Shown: positions 42,909 to 51,213 of the stretch, piece after piece
Layout: every line of letters begins with the position of its first letter
Numbering within the stretch: position 1 is the first letter of the stretch
From: Nocardia jejuensis NBRC 103114
Lineage (GTDB): Bacteria > Actinomycetota > Actinomycetes > Mycobacteriales > Mycobacteriaceae
Reading direction: 5' to 3'
DNA length: 64,000 bases
Assembly (NCBI RefSeq): GCF_001613145.1
Contig: NZ_BDBU01000008.1
Coordinates: 1-64,000 of the forward strand
Made by a program: the position numbers and the translations under genes
The notes under the pieces: generated by a model
Database searches by the model: none
The model's input: only the letters and a program-made list of their open reading frames with translations
Told to the model about the DNA's origin: nothing

Positions 42909-42942
42909 ACGGCCCGGAATCGGTTACCCGACTCCGGGCCGT
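42909..42942 (+). terminator. Terminator of the transporter operon
   Basis: 15-bp arms (42909-42923 and 42928-42942) pair with a single A-C mismatch around TTAC. The following stretch to 43189 holds no other supported feature. Confidence 0.75.
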
Positions 42943-43189
42943 GTTGTGTGACGCACCACATCTCGGCGCTTGCCCGCGGACCGGTGCGGGACAACGCCGC
43001 GGAATTGACCAAAGATCGGCCGGTAGCCACCCGGAAATGCTGGCCTGCCGGTGAACTGCCTGGTAGAGCCTGTGTCGGCAGCGACAAACGGCACTCGGAG
43101 GTCTTGAAGAGCTCGACAAGAAAACACGCACTCTCGGGACGGAATATCGAAAGGTATCCACTTTCCCCAGTGCAAAGGATCGAGTTCCG

Positions 43190-43714
43190 ATGAAGAAGAA
43201 TTTCACCACCGTCGCAGGCGCGGCGATCATCACCGCCGCCGTTCCCGCCCTCGTGCTGGCCATGGGCGCCGGAACCGCGAGTGCCGCGACGGTGTCCGAC
43301 CCGGCTCCGGTCGCGGTGCAGCAGGTCTCGAACCCGATCGCCAGCGGTGCCGCGGTGGGTGCGGGCATCGGCGCGGGTGTCGGCGCGGTCGGTGGTGGCA
43401 TCGTCGGCGGCGTCGCGGGGTTGCCGCTGGGTATCGCCGGTGCGGCGGTCGGCGTGCCGATCGGTGCGGCGACGGGCGCGGCCATCGGCGGCGCCATCGG
43501 TCTGCCGGCGGTTCCGCTCGAGACGGTCACCCTCCCGGGCGGTGCGATCACCGGCGCATTGGCCGGTGGCGCACTCGGTTTCGCGGTCGGCGAGGCTGTT
43601 CCGGTCGCCGTCGGCGCGGGCGTGGGCGCCGCGATCGGTACCGGTGTCGGCGCGGGGATCGGCGCCGCGGTCGGCGCGACCAACCCGAGCGCCGTCCCGA
43701 ACATCGTGCAGTGA
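43190..43714 (+). CDS. Secreted glycine-zipper protein
   Basis: 174 residues. Signal peptide MKKNFTTVAGAAIITAAVP ending at ASAA, then glycine-zipper repeats (GAAVGAGIGAGVGAVGGGIV, IGAATGAAIGGAIGLP, VGAGVGAAIGTGVGAGIGAA). Such segments insert into or pack within membranes. AAAGGA precedes ATG 43190. Probable cell-envelope protein; exact role unknown. Confidence 0.75.
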   Translation: MKKNFTTVAGAAIITAAVPALVLAMGAGTASAATVSDPAPVAVQQVSNPIASGAAVGAGIGAGVGAVGGGIVGGVAGLPLGIAGAAVGVPIGAATGAAIGGAIGLPAVPLETVTLPGGAITGALAGGALGFAVGEAVPVAVGAGVGAAIGTGVGAGIGAAVGATNPSAVPNIVQ

Positions 43715-43740
43715 TCGACCTGTGAACGCCGCGGTGTGTC

Positions 43741-45372
43741 TCAGGGCTGCGGGGCGGCGGGTGTTCGTGTGCCGCGCCGCAGCTGCCACCGTCGAAGTTC
43801 CAACTGCGACAGCAACATCGCGTCGGCGTCGCGCAGATCCAGTCCGCTGAGCTCCTGCACCTTCTTCATCCGGTAGCGCAGGGTATTGACGTGAACGTGC
43901 AGGCTCGCGGCCGCATCGTCCAGCACCGCACCGGCCTGGAAGTATGCCGAGAGTGATTCGAGCAGTTGCCGATTCGTGCCCTCATCGTCCGCAAGCGCCC
44001 GCAACGGCCCGACGAAGTCCGGAAGCTCCAGGGAATCGGCGTAGTCGGCCAAGCGTCCCAGCAGCATCGGCAGCGCGACATCCGCCAGCTCCGCGCTGAC
44101 CTGACCGGTGCCGGAAACCCCGTCCCGCAGCATCGTCGCCAGGATCGCATTGGCCTGCACTCTGGCCACGGACAAATAGGTGACCGACGCAACGGCCGGG
44201 CTCACAGCAAGTCGATAGACGGTCCGGTCCAGCGAGCGTCCCGCGAAATCCTCTGCCAGCGAACGAGTTCCGGCCATCGCGGCCTGCTCCGTGAGCCCCG
44301 GCCACGCCAGCAGCGCGTGCAGCACCCCCGCGTTGCGCGCCACCACACTGGACGGGTGCACGGCGCTGAGATAGTGCTCCATGAGACTGTCCAGGCGACG
44401 CTGCGCGGTGATATCCGACCCATCCTGGTGCGCTGGGGAATCGGCCCCGATCGCGATCAGGACGAGCGGCCCGGGCACCAGGCCCAGCTGTCCGGCGGCC
44501 ACCGTCGCCGCCGGACCACCGGCGAACACCGCATCCGCGAGCTGACGCTGCCGTTTACGGGCCGCCGAGGGCGGATCGAGATTCAGCTGCGCCAGTTGCG
44601 GTGCGACCACCCGCGCGATGTCCCGCAGGCGGGCGGCCGTTTCCGGCGAGAGCGGCTCGCGCACCACGATCCAGATATAACCCAGGACGGCAGCGCCCCC
44701 GCGTACCGCGATCGCCACCCGGGGCATCGGCTGACCGTCGACCGAATGCGCGGGCACGAACACCGGATCCCGCGATCGGCCGATCTCGCTCAGCACGCCT
44801 TCCTCGGCCAGCAGATGCACCCAGCCGGGGCGCACCGTGCGGGCCAGAATCGATTCCACGCGCAGCGGATCGGCTCCCTCCTGACCGGTGGACCAGGCGA
44901 GCACCTCGGCGGAGTCGGATTCGATGGTGACAGGTCCGCCTACCACCGCGCTGATCGAATCGGCCAGTGCGAAAAGCTCGTTGGCCGCGGAACCGTCGGA
45001 CGAGCGATCCGCGCTGACCTTGCCGATGAGGCGGCGACGCAGGCTCACCGCCAGCTCCATCCACGACATGTCCTCGCGCAGCCAGACCACCGCGACCTCG
45101 CGGGCGATATCGGCGGCGATCTTCGCGGCCGAGCCCTTGATCACGACGGCCGCCGCGGAATCTCGCTCGGCGATGCTCAGCAGCGCACGCACCTGCTCCT
45201 CACCGGAGACTCCGACGGCCAGCACCATCGCGCCCGGAGGCAATTCCGGATCGGCCGCATCGAACAACTCGACGCTGGTGACCGGGTGATGTGGCGAACG
45301 GTTCTCACTCAGCAGACGCGCGACATCACTGTTCAGGTCCTCGACCATGAACCGGGGAGTTGCCATTTCCAT
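43741..45372 (-). CDS. PucR family transcriptional regulator
   Basis: 543 residues. PucR-like N-terminal region (LFDAADPELPPGAMVLAVGV), a central sensor or GGDEF-like part, and the C-terminal PucR helix-turn-helix (DDAAASLHVHVNTLRYRMKK, VQELSGLDLRDADAMLLSQL). Members respond to purines, amino acids or other metabolites. The start is ATG 45372 or ATG 45366; the frame extends much further upstream without similarity. Divergent from the small secreted protein at 45653. Confidence 0.85.
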   Translation of the reverse strand: MEMATPRFMVEDLNSDVARLLSENRSPHHPVTSVELFDAADPELPPGAMVLAVGVSGEEQVRALLSIAERDSAAAVVIKGSAAKIAADIAREVAVVWLREDMSWMELAVSLRRRLIGKVSADRSSDGSAANELFALADSISAVVGGPVTIESDSAEVLAWSTGQEGADPLRVESILARTVRPGWVHLLAEEGVLSEIGRSRDPVFVPAHSVDGQPMPRVAIAVRGGAAVLGYIWIVVREPLSPETAARLRDIARVVAPQLAQLNLDPPSAARKRQRQLADAVFAGGPAATVAAGQLGLVPGPLVLIAIGADSPAHQDGSDITAQRRLDSLMEHYLSAVHPSSVVARNAGVLHALLAWPGLTEQAAMAGTRSLAEDFAGRSLDRTVYRLAVSPAVASVTYLSVARVQANAILATMLRDGVSGTGQVSAELADVALPMLLGRLADYADSLELPDFVGPLRALADDEGTNRQLLESLSAYFQAGAVLDDAAASLHVHVNTLRYRMKKVQELSGLDLRDADAMLLSQLELRRWQLRRGTRTPAAPQP

Positions 45373-45559
45373 GACCACGAGAAAACGATAACCGTGCGGC
45401 ATCCGAGAATGCACGTGTGCGCACCGTGAAAAAACAGACACCCTGTCCAACGCATGGCAAATCAACGAAATTGTCCGAGCCGTTTTATGCATATGCCAGA
45501 AGGCCGTTATGAGCGTGGTCACATATGCCTGACATAGGAATTCGCGAGGTAACGGCAAC

Positions 45560-45573
45560 TGGATAGCTATCCA
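45560..45573. promoter_or_regulatory. 14-bp perfect palindrome
   Basis: TGGATAGCTATCCA lies 79 bp before the start of the small secreted gene and 187 bp upstream of the PucR start. Candidate operator, perhaps for PucR. Confidence 0.4.
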
Positions 45574-45652
45574 TAAGCGTTCGTCCGGGCAGCAGAATTC
45601 GTCGTGAACCGACGAACGCCCGGCACCCGCAACCGAGAGCAGAGGATTCGAC

Positions 45653-45868
45653 ATGCGCAAAGTCTTCGCCACCCTGGCCATCGCCGGCACCGTGACCACC
45701 GGAGCCCTGGTGGCCGGAGCCGGAACCGCGGCCGCGACTCCGCCGCCGCCCTCCCCGGTGTGCTCGCTCGTCACCTACCCGCTGGTCTTCCTGATCGAGG
45801 CGACGGGCGGCAAGGACAGCCCGCTCGCGCCGGTCGCGCAGTCGATCGTCGACTCGGTCTGCCGCTGA
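45653..45868 (+). CDS. Small secreted protein
   Basis: 71 residues. Signal peptide MRKVFATLAIAGTVTTGALV ending at AAATP; a short mature part with two cysteines (SPVCSLVTYP, SIVDSVCR) that could form a disulfide. AGAGGA before ATG 45653. Unknown function. Confidence 0.7.
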   Translation: MRKVFATLAIAGTVTTGALVAGAGTAAATPPPPSPVCSLVTYPLVFLIEATGGKDSPLAPVAQSIVDSVCR

Positions 45869-45993
45869 TCCCGATCTGGCACACGGTGCAACTTCGGCGT
45901 ACGCGGCGGGTCGCTGATTCGGCTCGGTGAATAAAGCGGCAAACTCTGGGCATGCCCCCGTTGCCGAATTGCCGACTCGGATAGCGGCCCGCC

Positions 45994-46959
45994 GTGACCG
46001 CGTCCGCACGTCCCGCACCCGAGCCCATGCTGGCGACCGGGGGACCGCCTCCGGATGGGCCCGAATGGGCGGTCGAGATGAAATGGGACGGAATTCGGAT
46101 CATCGCGGTGTGTGACGCGGGGGACTGCGCGCTCTACACGCGGAACGGAAATTCCGTCGGTCGTTCCTACCCGGAATTGGTCACCGCGCTGAAGCGATTG
46201 TCGGGCACCGACTTTCTGATGCTCGACGGGGAGATCGTGGCGCAGGACCCCGACGGAGCGCCGTCGTTCGGGCGGTTGCAGCGGCGCATGCACGTGACCC
46301 GGCCGGGAGAGCAATTGATGGCCGAGGTCCCGGTCCGATTGTTCGCCTTCGACCTGCTGGCAGTCGGAGACACCGCCCTGACCGGTGAGCCGTACCTCGA
46401 ACGCCGCAGGCGACTCGCGGACCTGGATTTCGCGGACCCGCTCTCCGCGCCGCCGCACTGGATCGGCACGGACGCCGCGCAACTGCTGAACGTCGCGCGC
46501 GAACACCGCCTCGAAGGCATCGTGTCCAAGCGCATCGACTCGGTCTATCTCCCCGGCCGCCGTTCCCCGGCCTGGATCAAGACTCCACTTCGCCGCAATA
46601 CCGAAGTGGTCGTAGCGGGCTGGACGCCCGGCGCGGGCGCCTTCGGACCCACCTTCGGCTCGCTGATCCTGGGTGCGCACGACGAATCGGGCCGCCTGGT
46701 CTTCATCGGCCTGGCGGGCACCGGATTCACCCAGGCCGCGCGCCGAATCATCCGCGCCACCCTCGACGAGATCGAAACCCCCGCAAGCCCTTTCGATCCG
46801 ATCCCGCCCGAATCCGCCCCCGCCGGTTGGCGCTGGGTCGCCCCGATCCTCGTCGGCGACGTCGAATATCGCGAATTCGCCGGCGAGCGTCTACGCATGC
46901 CGAGCTGGAAAGGCCTGCGCACCGACAAGACCCCCGCGATGGTGGAAATGCCCGCATAG
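45994..46959 (+). CDS. ATP-dependent DNA ligase
   Basis: 321 residues. Nucleotidyltransferase motif I EMKWDGIR with the adenylated Lys30, then ARNG-like TRNGNSVGRSYPE, LDGEIVAQD, FAFDLLAV, EGIVSKRID and the OB-fold end (FGSLILGAHDESGRLVFIGL). It matches stand-alone LigC/LigD-type ligase domains involved in end joining or repair. No ku or polymerase gene is adjacent. GTG 45994 start. Confidence 0.88.
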   Translation: MTASARPAPEPMLATGGPPPDGPEWAVEMKWDGIRIIAVCDAGDCALYTRNGNSVGRSYPELVTALKRLSGTDFLMLDGEIVAQDPDGAPSFGRLQRRMHVTRPGEQLMAEVPVRLFAFDLLAVGDTALTGEPYLERRRRLADLDFADPLSAPPHWIGTDAAQLLNVAREHRLEGIVSKRIDSVYLPGRRSPAWIKTPLRRNTEVVVAGWTPGAGAFGPTFGSLILGAHDESGRLVFIGLAGTGFTQAARRIIRATLDEIETPASPFDPIPPESAPAGWRWVAPILVGDVEYREFAGERLRMPSWKGLRTDKTPAMVEMPA

Positions 46960-46983
46960 GTTCGACCCGGGCGAGAGGCGAGT

Positions 46984-47718
46984 TCAGATCGCGGAGGTGC
47001 CGCCGTCGACGGCCAGCTCCAGGCCGTTCACAAATGACGAGTCGTCCGAGGCGAGGAACAGTGCGACCGAGGCGATCTCCTCGGGCCGGCCCATCGTCCC
47101 CCTCGGAATCAAAGCTTCGAACTGGGCCTTGGTCTCCGCGTCGAACAACTGTTCCTGGATCGGCGTGGCGATCTGGCCCGGACTCAGCACATTGACCCGG
47201 ATTCGCCTGTCCTTCAACTCGTACAACCACACGCGGGCCAGCGCGTGCAGCGCGGCCTTGCTCGCCGCGTACACGCTGTAGTCCGGCCAGCCCTTGACCG
47301 AGGCGATCGACCCGGTCATGAAGATCGATCCGCCGTCGTTGAACAGCGGCAACGCCTTCTGCACGGTGAACAAGGTACCGCGCGTGTTCAGCCCGAAAGT
47401 GCTGTCGAAATGCGCTTCGGTGATCTCGCCGAGCTTGGCCGCCTCTGCCGTTCCGGCACTGGCGAACAGCACGTCGATGCCGCCGTGCTCCCGTTCGACC
47501 GTCTCGAACAGGCGGTCCAAGTCGGCCAAGTCGGAAGCATCACCCTGCACGCCGGTCACATTGCGCCCGATCAGCTTCACGGCCTCGTCCACTGCTTGCT
47601 GTCGCCGGCCGGTGAGGTAGACGTACGCGCCCTCCTCGACGAACCGTTCGGCGCTCGCCAACGCCATACCGCTGGATCCGCCCGTGATTACCGCGACCTT
47701 GCCATCGAGCTTGCCCAT
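46984..47718 (-). CDS. SDR family oxidoreductase under TetR control
   Basis: 244 residues. TGGSSGMALASAE cofactor loop (glycine pattern slightly altered), FASAGTAEAA, Ser in TGSIASVKG and YAASKAAL. ATG 47718 has AAGGGAG upstream. Divergent from a TetR gene across a perfect 30-bp operator, so it is almost certainly repressed by it. Substrate unknown. Confidence 0.88.
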   Translation of the reverse strand: MGKLDGKVAVITGGSSGMALASAERFVEEGAYVYLTGRRQQAVDEAVKLIGRNVTGVQGDASDLADLDRLFETVEREHGGIDVLFASAGTAEAAKLGEITEAHFDSTFGLNTRGTLFTVQKALPLFNDGGSIFMTGSIASVKGWPDYSVYAASKAALHALARVWLYELKDRRIRVNVLSPGQIATPIQEQLFDAETKAQFEALIPRGTMGRPEEIASVALFLASDDSSFVNGLELAVDGGTSAI

Positions 47719-47766
47719 GATCACTCCCTTATCGCGCATCGGCCAGAAGCATCGCTTCCACCTGCA

Positions 47767-47796
47767 TAAACCAAGCTATGTATACGGCTTGGTTTA
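47767..47796. promoter_or_regulatory. TetR operator
   Basis: TAAACCAAGC (47767-47776) and GCTTGGTTTA (47787-47796) are perfect 10-bp arms with a 10-nt spacer, midway between the SDR and TetR starts. Confidence 0.75.
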
Positions 47797-47869
47797 CTTA
47801 AAGTAGCGGCTTGTCCGCCGACCCGCAAGCTAAGTACACCGACCGGTACCCGCGCGGTAGTATCGAGTG

Positions 47870-48484
47870 GTGACCGAGTTGGAGAAGGGCCCTCGCGGCC
47901 AACGTCGCGGCAGGGGCGCGCGCGAACGGATCCTCGACGCGTCACTGCGGCTGTTTCGCGAACAAGGCATCAACAACACCGGTATGGACCAGCTCTGCAT
48001 GGCCGCCCACGTGTCGAAACGCACTGCGTACCAGCACTTCACCAGCAAGGACGAGCTCGTCATCGAGTACCTGCGCCGGCACGATCCCGACACCATGCCC
48101 GACGTGTTCGACCGCCCCGATCTCACCCCCCGCGAACGTCTGCTCGCCGCTTTCGACAAGCCACGGCAGGTACCCCCGCAGGAGGTGACCCCGCTGTGCC
48201 CGTTCATCGCGGCCGCCGTCGAGATCACCGACCCCCACCACGCCGCACGCCGCCGCGCACACGACTACAAGAAGTCCGTCGCCGTCCGCTTCGCCGAAAC
48301 CGCCCGCCAGGCCGGCGCCACCGACCCCGAACAACTCGGCGAACAATTGGCGCTACTCCTCGACGGCGCCTCGGCCCGCACCCGAGTACTCGGCATCGAG
48401 ACCCTCCCGACCGCCGCCGCCATCGCCGCTTTGCTCATCGACAATGCCCTCCCCGCCGCGCAACCGGAAGCGGTCGAGGGCTGA
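47870..48484 (+). CDS. TetR family regulator
   Basis: 204 residues (205 if GTG 47867 is used). N-terminal helix-turn-helix ARERILDASLRLFREQGINN ... AAHVSKRTAYQHFTSKDELV and a ligand-binding helical remainder. Divergent from the SDR with a palindromic operator between, so probably autoregulated and SDR-repressing. Ligand unknown. Confidence 0.9.
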   Translation: MTELEKGPRGQRRGRGARERILDASLRLFREQGINNTGMDQLCMAAHVSKRTAYQHFTSKDELVIEYLRRHDPDTMPDVFDRPDLTPRERLLAAFDKPRQVPPQEVTPLCPFIAAAVEITDPHHAARRRAHDYKKSVAVRFAETARQAGATDPEQLGEQLALLLDGASARTRVLGIETLPTAAAIAALLIDNALPAAQPEAVEG

Positions 48485-48597
48485 GTACGACGCCGTCCGG
48501 CAAACAGGCTCGCGGGTCGGAATTCTCGATTACCCCAGAACGATGCTGACCACCGCAAGAGTGGCCGAATGCTCACAGAATCGGCAATCCACTCCCT

Positions 48598-48630
48598 TGC
48601 CGCGTGGCGCGCTGACCGAGTCGGCTATCA
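48598..48630 (+). repeat. Hairpin-family repeat, copy 1
   Basis: TGCCGCGTGGCGCGCTGACC then GAGTCGGCTATCA matches the start of the repeat family and the core CCG-AGT-CGG, but the outer arm is degenerate. It touches the stop of the NADAR gene. Confidence 0.45.
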
Positions 48631-49776
48631 CGACCGATCCGCGGGCAAGTGGTGAATCGTCGTGGCGGACAACTCGGATCGGACCAGTTCGAGAAGGCGG
48701 CCGACCCAATTGCGACCTTCGTCGCGGCCTTGATCGGTCCAGAACGGGGACTCGGAGTAGCCGGTGTAGCTGATCGGTGCGTCGGCGGTGGACCGCAGTA
48801 TTTCGGCCAGTTCCAGGTGCTGGGTGAACTTGGCACGCAGCAACCCGGCCATGACGGCAGTGCGCGCCAGCGACCAGTCCGATCGCAGAACGCAACTGCC
48901 GCCGATCTCGTGCGCCGCGTAGACGGTCGGGGCGTCCCGGACCCGATCATGGTCGTCGCGGTCGTGCGCCGCCAGCGCCCAATACCCGTGCAGGACTGTC
49001 GGATAGGTCTCGCCCGCGTACGACAGCGGTGCGGGAAACTCATTGCGCAGAACGAACAGGTCGAGCGTTGCGGGCGGCTCTACCGGAGGACCGCCCCGCT
49101 CATGCAGGGTGATCGTCGCCGTCCTGGGCGTCGCCGGATCATCGGCGTGCAGCCGGGCGAGCCGATCACCGCTGTGCTGAATTCCCCGGTGGCTCGCCTC
49201 GAAATATTCGAGCACCAGCCGGTGCATCTCGACGGTGGCGATCGGACCGTCCCCGCCGACAGGCTTCCCGAGTTCGGTGACGAGCTGCCGCAGCGGGATG
49301 TCCTGCCTGTCCATGTCGCCGAGGACGAAGACCCGCAGGTGCGCCGGGATCGTGAGATAGGCGTCCTTGACCAGCAGCCTGTTGGCTTCGGTTGGCGCGC
49401 CCCGGTAGCGCCCGATCGCCTCTCGGCACAGGTCCGATGTTGTCGGTCGGCCGTTCAGCATCGAGATCTCGTCACGGATCTCGCCGAGAAACCCGTTGTG
49501 CGTCAACGGTTCCGGGTATCGCGCAGACCATCGCGGCGTCTGCTCGGGCTGCTCCGGCAACGGACGCCCGGGGTCGCTCAGGGCGACCTTTCCACTGTGG
49601 AGGCGCCGCTGGAGGCCGGGTAGATCGAACGACTCCCCGCACCGGATCACACCGTCGGCGAACACGAAAAGATCCTCGACGTAATAACCGGAGTGCCCCT
49701 GAACCCAGACATGCGACCACGCTCCGTCGATCCGTTCCCCAGCTGCAACCCGATACGTCGGCCTCTTCCACACCAC
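48628..49776 (-). CDS. NADAR-domain protein with unknown N-terminal domain
   Basis: 382 residues. The C-terminal third shows the NADAR (YbiA-like) pattern: SYAGETYPTVLHGYWALAAH, RSDWSLARTAVMAGLLRAKF, LAEILRSTADAPISYTGYSE, then FWTDQGRDEGRNWVGRLLEL. NADAR proteins hydrolyse ADP-ribosyl groups or NAD-related metabolites and occur in toxin-antitoxin and anti-phage systems. The N-terminal half (about 1-240) is conserved-looking (SGYYVEDLFVFADGVIRCGE, FLGEIRDEISMLNGRP) but I cannot name it. GTG 49776 is tentative. No DarT-like toxin is adjacent. Confidence 0.75.
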   Translation of the reverse strand: MVWKRPTYRVAAGERIDGAWSHVWVQGHSGYYVEDLFVFADGVIRCGESFDLPGLQRRLHSGKVALSDPGRPLPEQPEQTPRWSARYPEPLTHNGFLGEIRDEISMLNGRPTTSDLCREAIGRYRGAPTEANRLLVKDAYLTIPAHLRVFVLGDMDRQDIPLRQLVTELGKPVGGDGPIATVEMHRLVLEYFEASHRGIQHSGDRLARLHADDPATPRTATITLHERGGPPVEPPATLDLFVLRNEFPAPLSYAGETYPTVLHGYWALAAHDRDDHDRVRDAPTVYAAHEIGGSCVLRSDWSLARTAVMAGLLRAKFTQHLELAEILRSTADAPISYTGYSESPFWTDQGRDEGRNWVGRLLELVRSELSATTIHHLPADRS

Positions 49777-49865
49777 CTCCGCACCATAGCGCCGCGCACG
49801 TCACAACCAACATCCGCTCTTTGGCGCTTGCCAGGCTGTTCGGACCGGCAATGCATTTGCCGCCC

Positions 49866-49989
49866 GAACGCACCATCATGCCGATGGGCGTGCTCGCAGA
49901 TCGGAGGGCAACCGGCCTGAACCTCCGTCAACTGCCCCCGGCAGTCAGTTTTCACACTGTCGGGTGGCCAGAATGGAGGTCTAGGCCGG
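49866..49989 (+). repeat. 124-bp direct repeat, left copy
   Basis: Aligns without gaps to 55679-55802 with about five differences (roughly 96% identity). The surrounding region 49777-50114 has no other supported gene. Confidence 0.85.
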
Positions 49990-50028
49990 ATCGGGATTCG
50001 AACGGGCACCGCCACCGAATGCACACAT

Positions 50029-50063
50029 TGCCGCATACCGCGCTGACCGAACCGGCCGACGCG
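50029..50063 (+). repeat. Hairpin-family repeat, copy 2
   Basis: TGCCGCATACCGCGCTGACC followed by GAACCGGCCGACGCG. The arm CGCG and the core CCG-AAC-CGG pair, with two mismatches between. Confidence 0.55.
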
Positions 50064-50114
50064 AGGCACCGGCGGCCGGAACCTGGTGCGGTGCAGAATG
50101 TCCGCAACTGCCGA

Positions 50115-50462
50115 CTACTGCGCGGGTGGTGATTGGGCGAGCGACAGACTGTTCCCGTCTGGATCGAGCACTTCGACGTGTCGCACGCCGTTGCTGTAGG
50201 TCTCGACCGATCCGTAAGCGATGCCGTGCTCAGAAAGACGGGCCAGGAAGACGTCGAGGTCAGTGATGCCCAGTGTGATCATCGCCCCGCCCACCCTGTC
50301 GGCCCGAACATCGCGATCGTCGACAACGATCCACGCGTTCTCACCGGTCTGCCACAGAAGTTCTTCGCCGATGACTTCATCCGCAGCACGCCCGAAGAAG
50401 GTCGCATACCAGCGCAATGCCCGGTCCCGGTCGCTAACGCACATGACGCTGTACAGGTCCAT
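50115..50462 (-). CDS. VOC family protein
   Basis: 115 residues of the glyoxalase-like fold: DLYSVMCVSDRDRALRWYAT, AWIVVDDRDVRADRVGGAMI, ITDLDVFLARLSEHGIAYGS, VRHVEVLDPDGNSLSLAQ. The terminal Glu in HVEVLDPDGN is the usual metal ligand. Start ATG 50462; GTG 50474 or ATG 50489 possible. Function not determinable. Confidence 0.8.
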   Translation of the reverse strand: MDLYSVMCVSDRDRALRWYATFFGRAADEVIGEELLWQTGENAWIVVDDRDVRADRVGGAMITLGITDLDVFLARLSEHGIAYGSVETYSNGVRHVEVLDPDGNSLSLAQSPPAQ

Positions 50463-50676
50463 TCCGGTCACCACCCCTGTTCGTTGCATGAGGGTTCAGA
50501 CGACCGCTGCGGCCGAAAATCATCGGTCCGAACGAGGATGTCCGCTCATGCCGCGACCCGCGCGTTGGGGGCCGACCAAACCGGTTGCCCGACAGCAGTT
50601 TCCCAACGCACTGACATTCCGATGAGCGAAGCCCGGATGATCCTGTCGGTCAACCACTTGGCGTTGGTGTCCGGCG

Positions 50677-51036
50677 TCAGCAGCTTTGGTCTGCCGCCGT
50701 TCCTATGATGAGAACGAGGAGATACCCGGCCATCATGAACAGAATTCCGATGGTGGTCAGCCCCAATGTGGATCTGCGCGTGCTCGAATAGTTCGCCCAC
50801 AGGGCGATCAGCAGGAACAAGCCGACCGCGAGCATGACTATCGAACCCACGGTCTGAATGCCCTCGACGAGAGCGTAATCGCGGTCACGCTGTCCAGAGC
50901 TGCCATGCGGGCCCAGGTCGCAGAAGTCGCCGTTGGCCTGGGTGATCATGTATCCGCCTACCGCGATTGCCGGTCCGATCACGATCGAGCCAACGATATA
51001 GATCATTGCGGATGGCACAGACCACTTTTTGATCAC
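50677..51036 (-). CDS. Three-helix membrane protein
   Basis: 119 residues with hydrophobic segments IYIVGSIVIGPAIAVGGYMI, GSIVMLAVGLFLLIALWANY and GILFMMAGYLLVLIIGTAAD and a short cysteine-containing loop between the first two. GTG 51036 start. No family recognised. Confidence 0.65.
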   Translation of the reverse strand: MIKKWSVPSAMIYIVGSIVIGPAIAVGGYMITQANGDFCDLGPHGSSGQRDRDYALVEGIQTVGSIVMLAVGLFLLIALWANYSSTRRSTLGLTTIGILFMMAGYLLVLIIGTAADQSC

Positions 51037-51116
51037 GGTCTCGGACTGTAGTCACCGATCGTGGGGGCTCTGCGGTGGTCTTGGGGAGATTCTGTGTCCG
51101 ATGGACATCCGCTACG

Positions 51117-51149
51117 GCCGCTGATCGCGCTGACCGAACCGGCCAGCGC
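51117..51149 (+). repeat. Hairpin-family repeat, copy 3 (best copy)
   Basis: Stem arms GCGCTGACCG (51127-51136) and CGGCCAGCGC (51140-51149) with loop AAC; one A-C mismatch. Upstream GCCGCTGATC is shared with the copy at 59718. Confidence 0.65.
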
Positions 51150-51213
51150 CGGGCGCGGAAGAACAAGTGGCGGTGTCGGTCTGGGTCAGGCGACGTGTCG
51201 CGTCGCGCAACTG

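Noticed and set aside
43190..43714. Repetitive glycine/alanine DNA considered as a tandem repeat or PE/PPE-like gene
   Set aside because: The codons vary between repeats and a signal peptide is present; it is better described as a glycine-zipper exported protein.
49991..50002. GGGATTCGAAC, the reverse complement of a tRNA T-loop word, next to the direct repeat (a possible attachment site)
   Set aside because: The flanking five bases on each side do not pair, and no tRNA body is present on the minus strand.
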